In this document: positions 24,895 to 36,298 of the stretch, one piece after another
Numbering within the stretch: the first letter of the stretch is position 1
Layout: each line of letters begins with the position of its first letter
From: Myxocyprinus asiaticus
Lineage: Eukaryota > Chordata > Actinopteri > Cypriniformes > Catostomidae
Reading direction: 5' to 3'
DNA: 64,000 nucleotides
Assembly (NCBI RefSeq): GCF_019703515.2
Contig: NC_059358.1
Location: 46,200,594 to 46,264,593 of the forward strand
Program-made: the position numbers and the translations under genes
Notes under the pieces: generated by a model
What the model saw: the letters and a program-made list of their open reading frames with translations, nothing else
Database searches by the model: none
Told to the model about the DNA's origin: nothing

Positions 24895-24914
24895 TATATA
24901 TATATATATATATA
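24895..24914. repeat. (TA)n between two Tc1 elements
   Basis: About 20 bp of TA joining the right end of one Tc1 element (24894) to the left end of another (24915). Confidence 0.9.
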
Positions 24915-26128
24915 CACTTGCAGCCAAAAGTTTGGAATAATATACCGATTTTGCTCTTATGGAAAGAAATTGGTACTTTTATTCAACAAAGTGGCATTCA
25001 ACTGATCACAATGTATATTCAGGACATTAATAACATGAAATATTACTATTACAATTTGAAAAAAAAAATTCAGAACGTCTTAAACTACTTCAAAGAGTTC
25101 TCATCAAAAAAATCCTCCATGTGCAGCAATGACAGCTTTGCAGATTCTTGGCATTCTAGCTGTCATTTTGTCCAGATACTCAGGTGACATTTCACCCCAC
25201 ACTTCCTGTAGCACTTGCCATAGATGTGGCTGTCTTGTCGGGCACTTCTCACGCACCTTACAGTCTAGCTGTCCCACAAATGGTCAATGGGGTTAAGATC
25301 CATTACACTCTTTTCCAATTATCTGTTGTCCAATGTCTGTGTTTCTTTGCCCACTCTAACCTTTTCTTTTTGTTTTTCTGTTTCAAAAGTGGCTTTTTCT
25401 TTTCAATTCTTCCCATAAGGTCTACACCCCTAAGACTTCTCTTTACTGTTGTACATAACACTGGTGTTGAGCGGGTAGAATTCAATGAAGCTGTCAGCTG
25501 AGGACATGTGAGGCATCTATTTCTCGAACTAGAGACTCTGATGTACTTTTCCTCTTGTTTAGTTGTACATCTGGCCTTCCACATCTCTTTCTGCCCTTGT
25601 TAGAGCCAGTTGTCCTTTGTCTTTGAAGACTGTAGTGTACACCTTTGTATGAAATCTTCAGTTTTTTGGCAATTTCAACCATTGTATAGCCTTCATTCCT
25701 CAAAACAATGATTGACTGACAAGTTTCCAGAAAAAGCTGTTTCTTTTTGACCATTTTTGACCTAATATTGACCTTAAGACATGCCAGTCTATTGCATACT
25801 GTGGCAACTCAAAAACAAACACAAAGACAATGTTAAGATTCATTTAACGAACCAAATAGCTTTCAACTGTGATTTTCTAGTACCAAATTAGCAATTTATC
25901 GTGATTACTCAAGGATAAGGTGTTGGAGTGATGGCTGCTGGAAATGGGTCCTGTCTAGATTTGAACAAAAATGACTTTTTTCAAATAGTGATGGTGCTGT
26001 TTTTTTACATCAGTAATGTCCTGACTATACTTTGTGATCAGTTGAATGCCACTTTGTTGAATTAAAGTACCAATTTCCTCCCGAAGCAGCAAAATCTGTA
26101 CATTATTCAAATCTTTTGTCCGCCAGTG
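24915..26128 (-). mobile_element. Tc1-like element, internally deleted
   Basis: 1214-bp element flanked by TA. The left end reads CACTTGCAGCCAAAAGTTTG and the right end, on the other strand, CACTGGCGGACAAAAGATTTG. Inverted similarity extends about 120 bp into the element (for example AAGTGGCATTCAACTGATCAC in both arms). The interior has only the N-terminal half of the transposase. It is older than the neighbour at 23276-24894 judging by the divergence of its arms. Confidence 0.82.
25303..25754 (-). pseudogene. Tc1-type transposase, N-terminal half only
   Basis: Starts MVKKKQLFLETCQSIIVL at 25754, with a helix-turn-helix (EGYTMVEIAKKLKIS), then RKRCGRPDVQLNKR (GRP linker). A frameshift near 25500-25580 moves to a second frame reading TVKRSLRGVDLMGRI and LEWAKKHRHWTTDNWKRV. 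There the catalytic domain would begin with its first Asp, but the DDE region is deleted. Not functional. Confidence 0.75.
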
Positions 26129-26489
26129 TATGTGTTCCATAGGAATAATCATGCTGGTATTAAAACATAATAATGAGAAGTTCTGAGCAAAAATAAGTGA
26201 TCAGAACATTTGAAAAATTAATTTTGCTTAGAGCAGTGGTTCTAACTGTACCACGTGACAGAGCCATCTACGCACTGTTTTGGTAGTGGTACAGACCTCT
26301 AGACAATAATTTACACCTGATTATTAATACTGAAATATGTAAATAACCGCTAAAAATAATAAACGGACATAAGACCATTTAAAAAGTTTCCATCACGTGG
26401 CCCACATGGTTAAACTGGCCTGTATAGGTGCAATGTTAATATATAATACCTCACCTAAAAATGCTGCCAATATTTATTTACCCTTATCA

Positions 26490-27154
26490 TTCAAAACCAG
26501 ACCTTTTGTCATCAGTGAAACACAAGATTGAGGAATGAGAGGATTGTGACTGTGGCCTGTCCAAGCTCCAAAAGCATATAAAAGCACTTTAAAAGTTGTC
26601 CATAATGCTCGTGATGATAAAGATAAAGATGATAAAAACAGGTCTTAGTAACATAATTTACATGAGACTTAAAATTCAGATCACAGTCTAGAATGACACC
26701 AAGTTTCTTAACCTCTGTCTTTGATTGCAAAGCCAGAGTACCTAGTGCAGTTTCAGTTCTTTCCCTCTCATGTTTTGAGCCAACAGTAAGTATCTTTGTT
26801 TTATGTTAATTTAAATGCAAAAAGTTTCTCTGGGTGAAATGTTACTAAAGGGCATAATATTGGATCTGTTATGAGCTATTTTCTAATAAAAAAAAAATGA
26901 TGCAAATTCATCACACTTTGATACAGAGGCCTGAAGTAAACTATCCAAGGTGTGATGATACAAAAGGCGATCTATAGTAGAAAAAAGCACTCTGGGATTG
27001 TTACTCTTCTCATTAATAAACTTGGAATAAAATGACTGCCATTCAGAACATACCACACTGTTGTAGTCCCAAATGTGATTCAATACAATTTTGTGGTGAA
27101 CAGTTAATTTAGTTTTCCACCAGAGACGCTCCGCTCTGTGGCATTGTCTCTTAA
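26490..27154 (-). pseudogene. L2/CR1-type LINE RT fragment, 3' part of split copy
   Basis: On the minus strand from 27154: RQCHRAERLWWKTK, then SEWQSFYSKFINEKSNNPRVLFSTIDRLL, and DEFASFF. Further on is VKKLGVILDCDLNFKSHV. These are the pre-RT linker and the end of RT in L2-type LINEs; the RT palm between them is missing. The Kolobok-like element at 27155-28756 separates this part from its 5' neighbour at 28757-29130. Confidence 0.75.
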
Positions 27155-28756
27155 AGAGGCCCTGTTATGCTTTTTGGGATTTTACCTTTCCTTTAGTGTG
27201 TAATATAGCTGTTTGTGCATGTAAAATGTCTGCAAAGTTACAAAGCACAAAGTCAACGCAAAAGGGAGTTATTCTCTCCCAAAGACAACACTGTTCCTGA
27301 ACTACATAAAACGCCTGGTTTGTAGTCCAGCCATTTCTTCCGTAAAGTATCTACATCACTATGTATCACATTTGCATAATGCCCGCCTAAGGGCTACTTT
27401 GGCCCGCCCTCAAACAAAGGTAGTTATAGCCGATACCAGGATGAGTTGGGTTAGTGTTGTCACCATGTCGAGAAGACGCTGTTTTCTTCACTGTGAAAGC
27501 AAAACCTCTTTGTTTGGACTTCCAAAGGCAGACAAATTAAAGAATCAGTGGTTAAAATTTATTTGACCACTATTCCTCAGCGATACAACCACAACCAATG
27601 CCGGATTTTCAAGACGGTTACTCCTGAAAGATGGTGCAGTTTCCACTTTGTTGGGACAATCTGGCACTTCAGGATCACAACCTGTAAGCATGCTTGATTA
27701 TTTGTGGATTTATCTGCTACCGAGAGTTGAAATGCAGAGTTTTGTGTTGTAGCTATGGTGTACACCAAGTGCACAGCTGTAGGCCACTGCTAACCTGCTA
27801 GCTAATGTTATTGTGTTCAAATAGTTTTGCTAATCAGCTGTGGGCCCACTTTTACCAACAATTTTGCATAATTATGCAGATTGTTTGTCATTCTTACTAT
27901 CACGAATAGTGATCAAGTGTGAGGATGGATTTATTTTTACAAACGGTAATTTTACATCTGCAGTCCATAGTAGGTCTCAGCTAACTTTACTATTCAGCTG
28001 TGGGCTGGCTTTTACCTAAAACTGTGTAACAAAACTGTCGATCTCAAGAGAGTGTAGTGTCATGGCTGCTATCCATGGAAGTCCACGGCTAACTTGCTCA
28101 CTAATTTCCTAATACCCCTGGTAATGTCCAACCAGGAGTAAGCCTCTGTTCTCCATTAATAGCTCTGATGAAAAAAGTTCATCTACATCCACTCCAGTAA
28201 AAAATGACTAATTTAGATGCACTTCATGTCTTTAAGCTTTGTTAGGTTAACAATAATCAACAGTGTACTTGTAAGAAAGCTATCAAATTAAAACTTACCA
28301 CTGTGAAACGTCCTGCTCAAGTCGTGCTTGTGAAGGTGGTTTGGGTTGATCAGCTTGTTCTTCCAAACTTTCATTATCGGACTCGGGCTTGGACTGGTAT
28401 GGCAATAACCGACGCCAATGTTACCGTAGTTACAATAGTGTTTACAGCTGCTCAAGAAGCCTGAATTTCGGTTATGGTAAAGAGTTGTTACATTTCCGAC
28501 ACGCTCTAAGCAGGTGACCAATCACAACAGACTTGGCCAGCTGACCAATCAGAGCACACTGGGCTTTTCAGAAAGGGGGGATTTAAAGAGACAGCAGCTA
28601 TAACAGAGCATTTCAGCCAGAGGGTGAAAAGAGGTGCTACAGCAATGTACAGTATGAGAAAAATAATGTATTTTTTAAGATTAAAGCATGTAAACCTATT
28701 CTAGTAGACCCCCAAAATAAAAATTATGAACCTGTAAATTAGCATAATATGTGCTC
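27155..28756 (+). mobile_element. Kolobok-like (TTAA, THAP) non-autonomous element
   Basis: 1602-bp element between two TTAA sites (27151-27154, 28757-28760) that splits a LINE exactly. Ends are inverted but diverged: AGAGGCCCTGTTATGC and, on the other strand, AGAGCACATATTATGC. Inside is a THAP-like exon on the + strand (27464-27566) and an exon-like stretch on the - strand near 28288-28400 ending at CAGTG|GTAAG. THAP domain plus TTAA duplication suggests the Kolobok superfamily. piggyBac shares TTAA but lacks THAP. Confidence 0.7.
27464..27566 (+). pseudogene. THAP-like zinc-finger exon remnant
   Basis: Opens MSRRRCFLHCESKTSLFGLP and continues LKNQWLKFI before a stop at 27564-27566. C-x3-C, then LFGLPK and LKNQW are the start of a THAP zinc finger (C2CH), a DNA-binding module in P-element and Kolobok transposases. 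The rest (DFQDGYS and similar) is in shifted frames. The later Cys/His ligands were not found, so it is broken. Confidence 0.6.
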
Positions 28757-29130
28757 TTAAAGTGACAAGTGCGCTCATTTCTCCAAGGCATTTCTTTAGT
28801 TAAACTTTTCTTTTTTCTTTTTACTGGAGCTATAGCATTTAGAGTTGATTTAATCATAACATTGGATCTATTAACATTTTCTTTTACTGTAAGCATTGCA
28901 TTGTATACTGACTGATGTTGAACCATATCCACAAACATTGCTGAAGTCGATTCTTTTCTTTTCCTCTCTGTGGATCATTAACTAAAATCAGCTAAAATGA
29001 CAAAAAAATAAGCAGTAATGATCTGAGACTGAAAAGTCAATTGTATCATTTACAACAATAGGTATTCCATGTGAAATTACAAGATACAATGTATGCCCTA
29101 GATCAGGTGTCAGCAACCTATGGCACACAG
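28757..29130 (-). pseudogene. L2/CR1-type LINE fragment, 5' part of split copy
   Basis: Minus-strand reading includes SLRSLLL, then YNAMLTVKENVN and LNAIAPVKRKKKSL, then WRNERTCHFK at the TTAA. This is the segment just after the endonuclease in L2-type ORF2. Joined across the insertion, the frame reads CHFKRQCHRAERLW without a gap, showing that the TTAA element inserted cleanly. Confidence 0.7.
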
Positions 29131-29290
29131 TGGGGTAATCACTGACACACCAGCAATGGCGAGAGAGGAGTAGACTATTTTATTTATATAAATTCCTCAC
29201 CTGCATTCCAGTCTACATCTTGATGTAATCCTTCCTCATGATCACGCAGCGTGCTTTCATGAGCTGAATGGGAGGCTAAACAAAAAGTTA
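29103..29290 (+). mobile_element. hAT-type MITE fragment
   Basis: Starts CAGGTGTCAGCAACCTATGG, close to a known fish hAT MITE terminus (CAGGGGTCGGCAACC). The right terminus was not found. Confidence 0.35.
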
Positions 29291-29544
29291 AAATGTGTCG
29301 AGACTGCAGTATACCCAAAAGATTCGAGCAGTGCGTGCAATCCATTTGTGCGTGGATTATGCACTATTGTCACTTCCAGGGATGCTGCTCACTTGTCACC
29401 AACAACACAATAGTGAGGAACCAGACCGATATTTAATTGTTAATTCAATGAAGTGTTCAACTAACAATGAACAATTGTGTTTTATAAATGAACATTAAAG
29501 AATATTAATAAATGCTGTTAAAAAATGTTGTTCATAAAATGCAA

Positions 29545-30175
29545 CATGATCAAACGGGAAGTCGGCATGTTGTTTCCGAGAGTTCCAGTACCTTAGAATC
29601 AGCCTCATTATGTCGACTTAACAACAAGCGGCATCTCCTATTAAACATTTTTGGATCGGCTCCAGTGTGTTTACATTCCCTTGTGGTGCAACTAGAAGCA
29701 CATTGCATCAGCAGCATGGGAGATCAAGGATCAGGTCCCGCATTGAAACCTGGAAGTAATCAAGCTCGCATAATCAGTGACAAGTGTGATTCGGAGGTTA
29801 CATTTTTCCCTCTAACATCATATATATTACTTTACAGATAGTTAGGTTTAGTTTTGAGAAAAGCTGAAAGCACCTGAAAACAACTTGCTTCACAAATTAC
29901 TTTTGGCGCCCCACTGTGGACATTAAACCCAAAGATGCCCAACAACACTTATCGCTTTGGCCACTGGGGGCAGTGTTTCACATTTCACACAGACCAATTT
30001 CATCTAAAGGAAAGTCAGCCTACTCTTTCCGATTTCACAGTGAGATCAGTCTGCCTAGTGATACTAAAGCCTTGTTAACACATGCAGCAACTTGCAGTGA
30101 GAAATCAACATGGTCTCATAAATATTCAATGAGAGCTGGTTATTTTCTGCAACATATGCAATAGTGACTGTTGGC
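29545..30175 (+). repeat. Dispersed repeat (family A) with tRNA-like segment, copy 1
   Basis: Shares ordered landmarks with 49320-49990: a GGAAGT/CGGCATGTTG start, TGTGTTTAC, a tRNA-like block (GATCAGGTCCC here), GGAAGTAATCA, TTACATTTT..CCCTCT, ACAACACTT, CCACTGGGGG, and CACAGACCAATTT. No ORF. Superfamily unknown; the tRNA-like block suggests a SINE or a composite. Confidence 0.55.
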
Positions 30176-30851
30176 GACTTGATGTGGGCGTGTCCAGAGA
30201 CTTTAAAATAGTTGAAAAAAGTTTTACTTTATTCAAATGAGGAGCGACTCTTGGCAGCATCAACCAGTATGAGTAAATACTGTGTCAGCGTGCAGCTCAT
30301 GTCATCCAAGTCTAGTGCAGGCAAGACAGACAAGAAGTTAAAGTTTCTGTAAGTGATTTCACTGTTCTATATAATTTGTCTGTAACCACATACAGGGATA
30401 TAATAAAATGATGTGTGGAAAAGAAATTGTTGGCTAGTGGTGGGGATTTTGATTCATCCCAGTGACTCAAGTCTTCTAAATCCATTCACCAAAAAGATTC
30501 ATTCAAAAAGATTCATTCATGAAGATTTGTTCATTGACCATTTCTGCAAATTATGCATTACCGGCAGTAGATGGTGACAAATGATGAGTTCTTGCATAAA
30601 AGATGCAGAGAGCAAAGTCATTCTTGACCAGAACAAATCTAATTATCCTTTATTAAAATTTTGTGTCTACAATTCTACTTAGAGACTTCAGCACTGCAGA
30701 GTGTTTAAGCATCATAGGCATTTTCCAACAAATGACAACAAAGCATATATAGCATATTGTGAAGCTGCTGATATATCATAAAATGATACTGTTGAGCATT
30801 GTATCAACAATGCTTTGTATCAAGCTATACAAGAAGACAACAATACTAGCC

Positions 30852-31634
30852 AGCCTGGTCTCCTGAAATTTACGTGAACATTGCAACATTCTGCAAAACT
30901 GAAATTACGTGCTTCATTACGTTTGGCTGCAGTTTTAAAGTGAAATGTCCAGCAGGGGGTGCCACAATCGAGGGAAATGAGGTTATAATCAGATGAGGTT
31001 TTTAAGGGGAATTTTAGATGGAGGTTTTAATAAGTAAAACGTACCTCCCTAACCTAAAACTGTACCCTAAACGTAACCAATAGTGTCTGAAAAGATAAAT
31101 GAGAGTTTAACAAAACAGACATCCTTACCCTTAAACAACACCTTACCCTAACCTACAGTGTTTTAAAATACAAATTCGAAATAAAAAAGAAAACAAAACT
31201 ACATTAACTGAAACATCCACATTATTTTGTGTTGCTTCTATGCCACTTTCACTTTCATGCATCTTTGGCTGGTTTTGAAACGCAGCCATCATGTTCAAAG
31301 TTTAACGCTTTATCAGGTGCGCTACCAATTAAGGTAATGCCATAGAAATAAGTGTGTATATGTAGGTGGGTCTGTTATACAAGTGTTAAAGTAAAAGTGT
31401 TTTGATATCATAACATAGCAGCGGGTGAGTAATAGAGTGAAAAATAAGTGTTTTAAAATAATAATCAACAATTGTACTCATGATTTGTGTGACAATGATT
31501 AAACCAACATAGTTGTTGTAGCACCTCTAGTGTTCATTTCACCAGGAAACTGCAGCAAAATTTAGAAAGTGGCACGTACAAGTCAGTTTGCACAAATTTA
31601 TATAGAGTAACGTTCATGCTATGAGACCAGGATG
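30852..31634 (-). mobile_element. TIR element with embedded tRNA-like segment, copy 1
   Basis: 783 bp, flanked by identical ATACTAGCC (30843-30851, 31635-31643). Ends are AGCCTGGTCTC at the left and GAGACCAGGATG at the right. The inside has CCCTAACCTAAAAC-type sequence and, on the minus strand, a tRNA-like segment (TTGGTAGCGCACCTGATAAAGCG, A box, near 31310-31330) followed by AGCCAAAGATGCATGAAAGTG. A second copy of the same composite lies at 59961-60727 in opposite orientation. No transposase. Confidence 0.75.
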
Positions 31635-32039
31635 ATACTAGCCTAAAAAAAAATTATTATGAGTTTCAATAACGTCCATATTTCATTGTAATATGTGGTC
31701 ATCACTCACTTTTATTCATAATTCATCTGGCGGCTTTTATTGTTGAACGAGATTGATAAACGAAATGAATGACATGCAGCTCCTCCTCTCAATCAGCTGG
31801 TCAGCAGATCATTCATGAACGAGATGGCTGATTCATTCATTTCATTCGCAAATGAGTGTATCAGTGCATTCAGTTTGTTCACGAACGAGATGACCAACTA
31901 GTTCAGTAGAATCAGAATCAGAATGAGTTTTATTGCCAAGTATGCTTACACATACAAGGAATTTGTCTTGGTGACAGGAGCTTCCAGTACACAACAATAC
32001 AAAAACAGCAACAAGACTTACACATATGCATACATATAC

Positions 32040-32061
32040 ACATACATACACACACACATAC

Positions 32062-32105
<44 letters not shown>
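32040..32105. repeat. (CA)n microsatellite
   Basis: CA/TACA compound run, purest from 32064 to 32105. Confidence 0.95.
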
Positions 32106-32108
<3 letters not shown>

Positions 32109-32343
32109 AAGAGGTAGGATGTGTTGGATAATATAAAAAGACTAAGTTGTGTATTACACATTCATTATTGCTCAAATGGGCAGTTTTAACTGTTCATGAT
32201 ATGGATAGCTTGGGGGAAAAAACTGTTCCTGCACCTGATGGTTCTGGTGCTCAGCGCTCTGAAGCATCAGCCAGAAGGCAACAGTTCAAAAAGGTAGTGG
32301 GCAGGTTGAGTGGGGTCCAGAGTGATTTTTCAAGCCTTTTTCC

Positions 32344-32667
32344 TCACTTTGGAAGTGTATAGTTCTTGAAGGGGGGCAGGGGGCAACCATTAATCCTCTC
32401 AGCAGTCCGAACTGTCCTTTGTAGTCTTCTGATGTCTGATTTCGTAGCTGAACCAAACCAGACAGTTACTGAAGTGCAGAGGACAGACTCAATGACCGCT
32501 GAGTAGAACTGTATCAGCAGCGCCTGTGGCAGGTTGAACTTCCTCAACTGGTGAAGGAAGTACAACCTCTGCTGGGCCTTTTTCGCAGTTGAGTCAATGT
32601 GGGTCTCCCACTTCAGGTCCTGTGAGATGGTAGTGCCCAGGATCCAGAATGACTCCACTGCTGCCAC
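32344..32667 (-). pseudogene. L2 LINE RT C-terminal part
   Basis: 107-codon frame starting ILGTTISQDLKWETHIDS, then KKAQQRLYFLHQLRKF, SAVIESVLCTSVTVWFG and LQRTVRTAERI, which is the thumb/C-terminal region of L2/CR1-type RT. The palm and its YADD-type motif are missing upstream. Confidence 0.8.
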
Positions 32668-32992
32668 AGTGCTGTTTAGAATGGTGGGGGGGGGGGGTCA
32701 GTGTTGGGTGATGTCCTTCAGGTGGGCCAACTCCAGTCTCTCAAATGACTTCATGACCACAGACGTTAGGGCGACAGGTCTGTAGCCATTAAATCCTGTG
32801 ATTTTTGGTTTCTTTGTGATGGGGATGATAGTGGAACGTTTGAAGCAGCATGGGACTTCACACTGCTCCAGTGATCTATTGAAGATCTGTGTGAAGATGG
32901 GGGCCAGCTGGTTAGCACAGGATCTAAGACATGCAGGTGAAACGGCATCTGGCCCTGTGCTTTCCTTATCCTTTGTTTTTGAAAGATGTGTC

Positions 32993-33448
32993 TCACATCA
33001 TCTTCACAGATCTTAAGTGCAGGTTGAGTAGCAGGAGGGGGAGGAGGGGGGTTGCAGGAGGTGTTGGTGTTTGTGTGAAGCGAAGGTCAGAGTGGGTGTG
33101 GGGTGTGATATTGGGCCTTTCAAATCTGCAGTAGAACACATTAAGGTCGTCTGCCAGTTGTTGGTTCCCTACAGGTTTGGGGATAGGAGTCTTGTAATTC
33201 ATAAGTTGTTTCATGCCACTCCACACTGATGCAGGGTCGTTAGCCTAAAACCTGTTTTTCAGCTTCTCAGAGTATCTTCTTTTAGCCACTCTGATTCCCT
33301 TGTTCAGTGTGTTCCTGGCCTGATTGTACAAGACTTTATCCCCAACTCTGTAAGCATCCTCTTTGGCCTGACGAAGCTGCCGGAGTTCCACTGTAAACCA
33401 TGGTTTGTCGTTGTTAAATGTTAAATAAGTCCTAGTAGAAATGCACAT
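32993..33448 (-). pseudogene. L2 LINE linker between endonuclease and RT
   Basis: Two frames joined by a frameshift: NNDKPWFTVELRQLRQAKEDAY, and QARNTLNKGIRVAKRRYSEKL, then VGNQQLADDLNVFYCRFER. These are the typical post-endonuclease helices and the entrance to RT. Confidence 0.75.
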
Positions 33449-33758
33449 ATCTTCACAGAAACTGATATATGATGTAACAGTATATGTGAGCTCATCCAGG
33501 TCTGTGGCTGCAGCCTCAAAAACACTCCAATCAGTGCAGTCAAAGCAGGCTTGTAGTTCCAGCTCTGCTTCATTGGTCCATCTCTATACAGTCCTTACTA
33601 CAGGCTTAGGTTGGAAGAAGATGAACCAGACAGTGATCAGAGAGTCCCAAAGCTGCTCTAGGGACAGAGCGATATGCATCCTTTATTGTTGTGTAGCAAT
33701 GATCCAGTATGTTCCTGTCTCTTGTGGGGCATGTGATGTGCTGTTTGTATTTGGGCAG

Positions 33759-34553
33759 TTAACATGTGAGATTTGCTTTGTTAAAATCCCCAAGAATAAT
33801 AATAACTGAGTCTGGGTATTGTTGTTCCGTGTCTGTGATTTGATCAGTCAGCCTTTGCAGCGCGGCATTCAAACACGTGTTTGGTGCGATATACACACTC
33901 ACCAGAATAAACGAGGAAAACTGCGGCGAGTAGAAAGGCTTACAGTTAATAAAGAGCGCTTGCAAATTAGGACAGCACATCTTCTTTAACGTTTTTTCCA
34001 TCTGTACAGCAACTTTCATTGATGTAAAAGCATGTCCACCGCCTCTCGTTTTCCCTGTTAACTCTGCGATGTGATCCACTCTGAACAGCTGAAAGCCTGG
34101 CAGATGTAATGCGCTGTCCGGAATGGCTTTACTCAGCCAGGTTTCTGTGAAGCACAAGGCAGCAGAGGTTGAAAAGTCCTTGTTTTTGCGGATGAGGAGA
34201 TGTAGTTCATCCATTTTGTTAGGGAGAGAGCGGAGATTCGCAAGATGAATGCTCGGCAGCATTGTTCGAAAGCCCCGCCGACGGAGCCTGACCAGCGCGC
34301 CTGCTCGTCTCCCTCGCCTGTGTCTCATATCGCATTTAAACAACACAGCCGCGCCTCCGACTAAAATGTCAAACAAAACGTCCGAATATTCAAAATCCAG
34401 GAAAAGATTGACTGGTATATGCTGTCGAATGTTCAGCAGTTCGTCTCTGGTAAAACTGACTGGAAAAAGATGACTAAACACAGGACAAACAAACAAAAAC
34501 AACAAAACAATAGAAGCGCTCCACACCGAGGCAGCCATTCGCGGCGCCATCAT
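33759..34553 (-). pseudogene. L2 LINE ORF2 N-terminus, apurinic-type endonuclease
   Basis: 264-codon open stretch. An N-terminal hydrophobic segment (SIVLLFLFVCPVF) precedes the endonuclease. Motifs in order: LANLRSLPNKMDEL (first Asn motif), CFTETWL (catalytic Glu), TRGGG, VSVYIAP, and IILGDFN (Asp/Asn motif). The last His-bearing motif (SDH) is not reached before the stop. In living L2 elements this domain nicks target DNA for target-primed reverse transcription. Here it is cut from the RT by stops, so it is a remnant, though one with a long clean frame. Confidence 0.82.
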
Positions 34554-35025
34554 GATGTAAATAGTAAAGGGGTGTATTCATTTAATGTGCCAAACCATTG
34601 AAATGCTTTACAGCCTGCACACGAATGCTATTGGCTCACACTATCGTCAGTCTATTATGTCAGGAGAAAGCAACAGAAATTGAAGTTTAGTCAGTCAGCA
34701 GATTCTCGTTCATGAACGAGTTTACCAGTACATTCAGTTCGGTCATTAACGAGACGTCTCATCTCGTTCACACTCAAATGAGTGACTCGACTATTTCAGT
34801 GAAGGGTGTATTCGTTCAGCGGTTCAAACCAATGATATGCTCCTTTACAGCCCGAAACATAACATCACTACTGTTGGTAGTCTGAGTGAGTTTGATTCAT
34901 ACATTGACAGATCATTCAACTTGTAAATGATATGATGCTTTGAGCACTGCTGCAGTTCACTCTACCTTTCAAAATGTGGAACATATTCCAAATACTGTAC
35001 TGAACGTAATTAGTTTGATGAACAG

Positions 35026-35493
35026 CTCATTGTCACGCCTCCATCAGGCTCTCCACCTCCTTCCACGCTCTGTTCACTCTCCCCTGACTTCTGATCATCC
35101 ACACCTGCAAACAATCACACAGTTAATCAAGGACTGCATTTATACTCACCTCTCTCACATTCATTGTCAAGTCTCACCAAGGACTATTCCTGACTGCGCT
35201 GCCTTCCCGCATTGTTCCTTCATCCTCCTTCCATAAGGTTATACTTACCGAACGTCTTCCTGGATATTTCCATTCCAGGCCTCTTCTTCTTCAGTGGTTC
35301 ACCTGTTTATTGACATTTGTTCATCCAACTGTTCATCCTGCTTCATCCTCTGCCCAGTGTCTCCTCATCAGTTGTGCTATTTATTATCCGCCTGCTCTGT
35401 TGTTACTCACCTGTTGTCTGTTTCCAATCACAATAAAGATCCCCACATTTGGGTTCAACCAATTCATCTGTGTGTTAACTGCCTGACACTCAT
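35026..35493 (+). mobile_element. Solo LTR with perfect 5-bp duplication
   Basis: The LTR proper is 35031-35488 (458 bp), TGTCACGCC...GCCTGACA (TG...CA). Flanks are identical CTCAT (35026-35030, 35489-35493). AATAAA is present near 35430. Five-bp duplication and size fit a Ty3/Gypsy LTR. No internal region is present, so this is the product of LTR-LTR recombination. The gag-only element at 46381-48589 has a similar layout but a different LTR. Confidence 0.88.
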
Positions 35494-36298
35494 CTTACAT
35501 TTGTAGAACAATTATTTTTAAAGCTGTTGTGCATAATTTCTTCAATGCTATCATCACCAAATTAAATTTATATATTTTTTCCAAACAGGTTTCCCAAACA
35601 CTATCCCTGTTTCCCAATGGTCTGACTTCGTCCTACTCCAAATTCTCAAATATTGTGTTTTTTGGGCTGCTTAAACAATTAGAACAATGTGTATGTAGTG
35701 CCACAAAGTGTATGCCACAGTCTTTACACTTCCGGTGAAATCAATCTATGAATGGCCAACTACAAATCAAACTGGGACTGGAACAATAATTTTAACTTCC
35801 AAAAATGTATGCACTGTACCTTTAAAGACATACTGGTATATGTTATCACAAGACACATAGAGTTCTTCTTACAAAAAGTGAGGAGTTTTGTTGGCAACTA
35901 ATTTAACTAAACGTAACTAATTTTAAATGTTTCACCTGATTTTGGAAGCAGATAAAGTTAAATCAAAATGTAAATGAATTAAAGGTTAGGGAAGAACTTG
36001 AGATTGGAGGTGTAATTAGCTGAAAGATGTTGATGTGTAGACTGATTACACTCATATCTTCAGGGTTTATTATATGATATATGCTGTAAATGAGCGTGAA
36101 GAGCTGAAAAATGTTTTTGCAGAGGGCTTTAGGTAACTAGGACAAGTTAAGTTGGGACACCATTTTTTTTACATCAACGTGACAAGGAAAGTGACAACAC
36201 AAGTGAGTCAAAAAATTACAGTCATGAATACTGAATATACGCAAAGTGGACTGTAGCAAAATGACATAAACACTTTTTTTAATCTCAATATAATAATC
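35494..36298. other. Intronic sequence
   Basis: No gene, no repeat recognised apart from short A/T tracts. Confidence 0.5.

Larger units (their letters stand above)
31908..34565 (-). mobile_element. L2-type LINE, internally deleted, with CA microsatellite in 3' end
   Basis: About 2.66 kb on the minus strand. It begins near ATGATGGCGCC (34555) with an endonuclease region (33759-34553), then linker (32993-33448), then the end of RT (32344-32667). The tail ends AATAAAACTCATTCTGATTC at 31908-31935, followed by GATTCT repeats, the usual L2-type tail. The RT palm is largely missing. A (CA)n run at 32040-32105 lies in the 3' UTR. Confidence 0.8.
30440..34930. mobile_element. hAT-like nest with GAACGAG/ATTCATTC motifs (interrupted)
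   Basis: Fragments 30440-30850, 31640-31907 and 34566-34930 share repeated motifs (GATTCATTC, GAACGAGA, CTCGTTCA) typical of a fish hAT-like non-autonomous repeat. A TIR element (30852-31634) and an L2 LINE (31908-34565) are inserted between them. Outer termini and target duplication could not be fixed. Confidence 0.4.
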
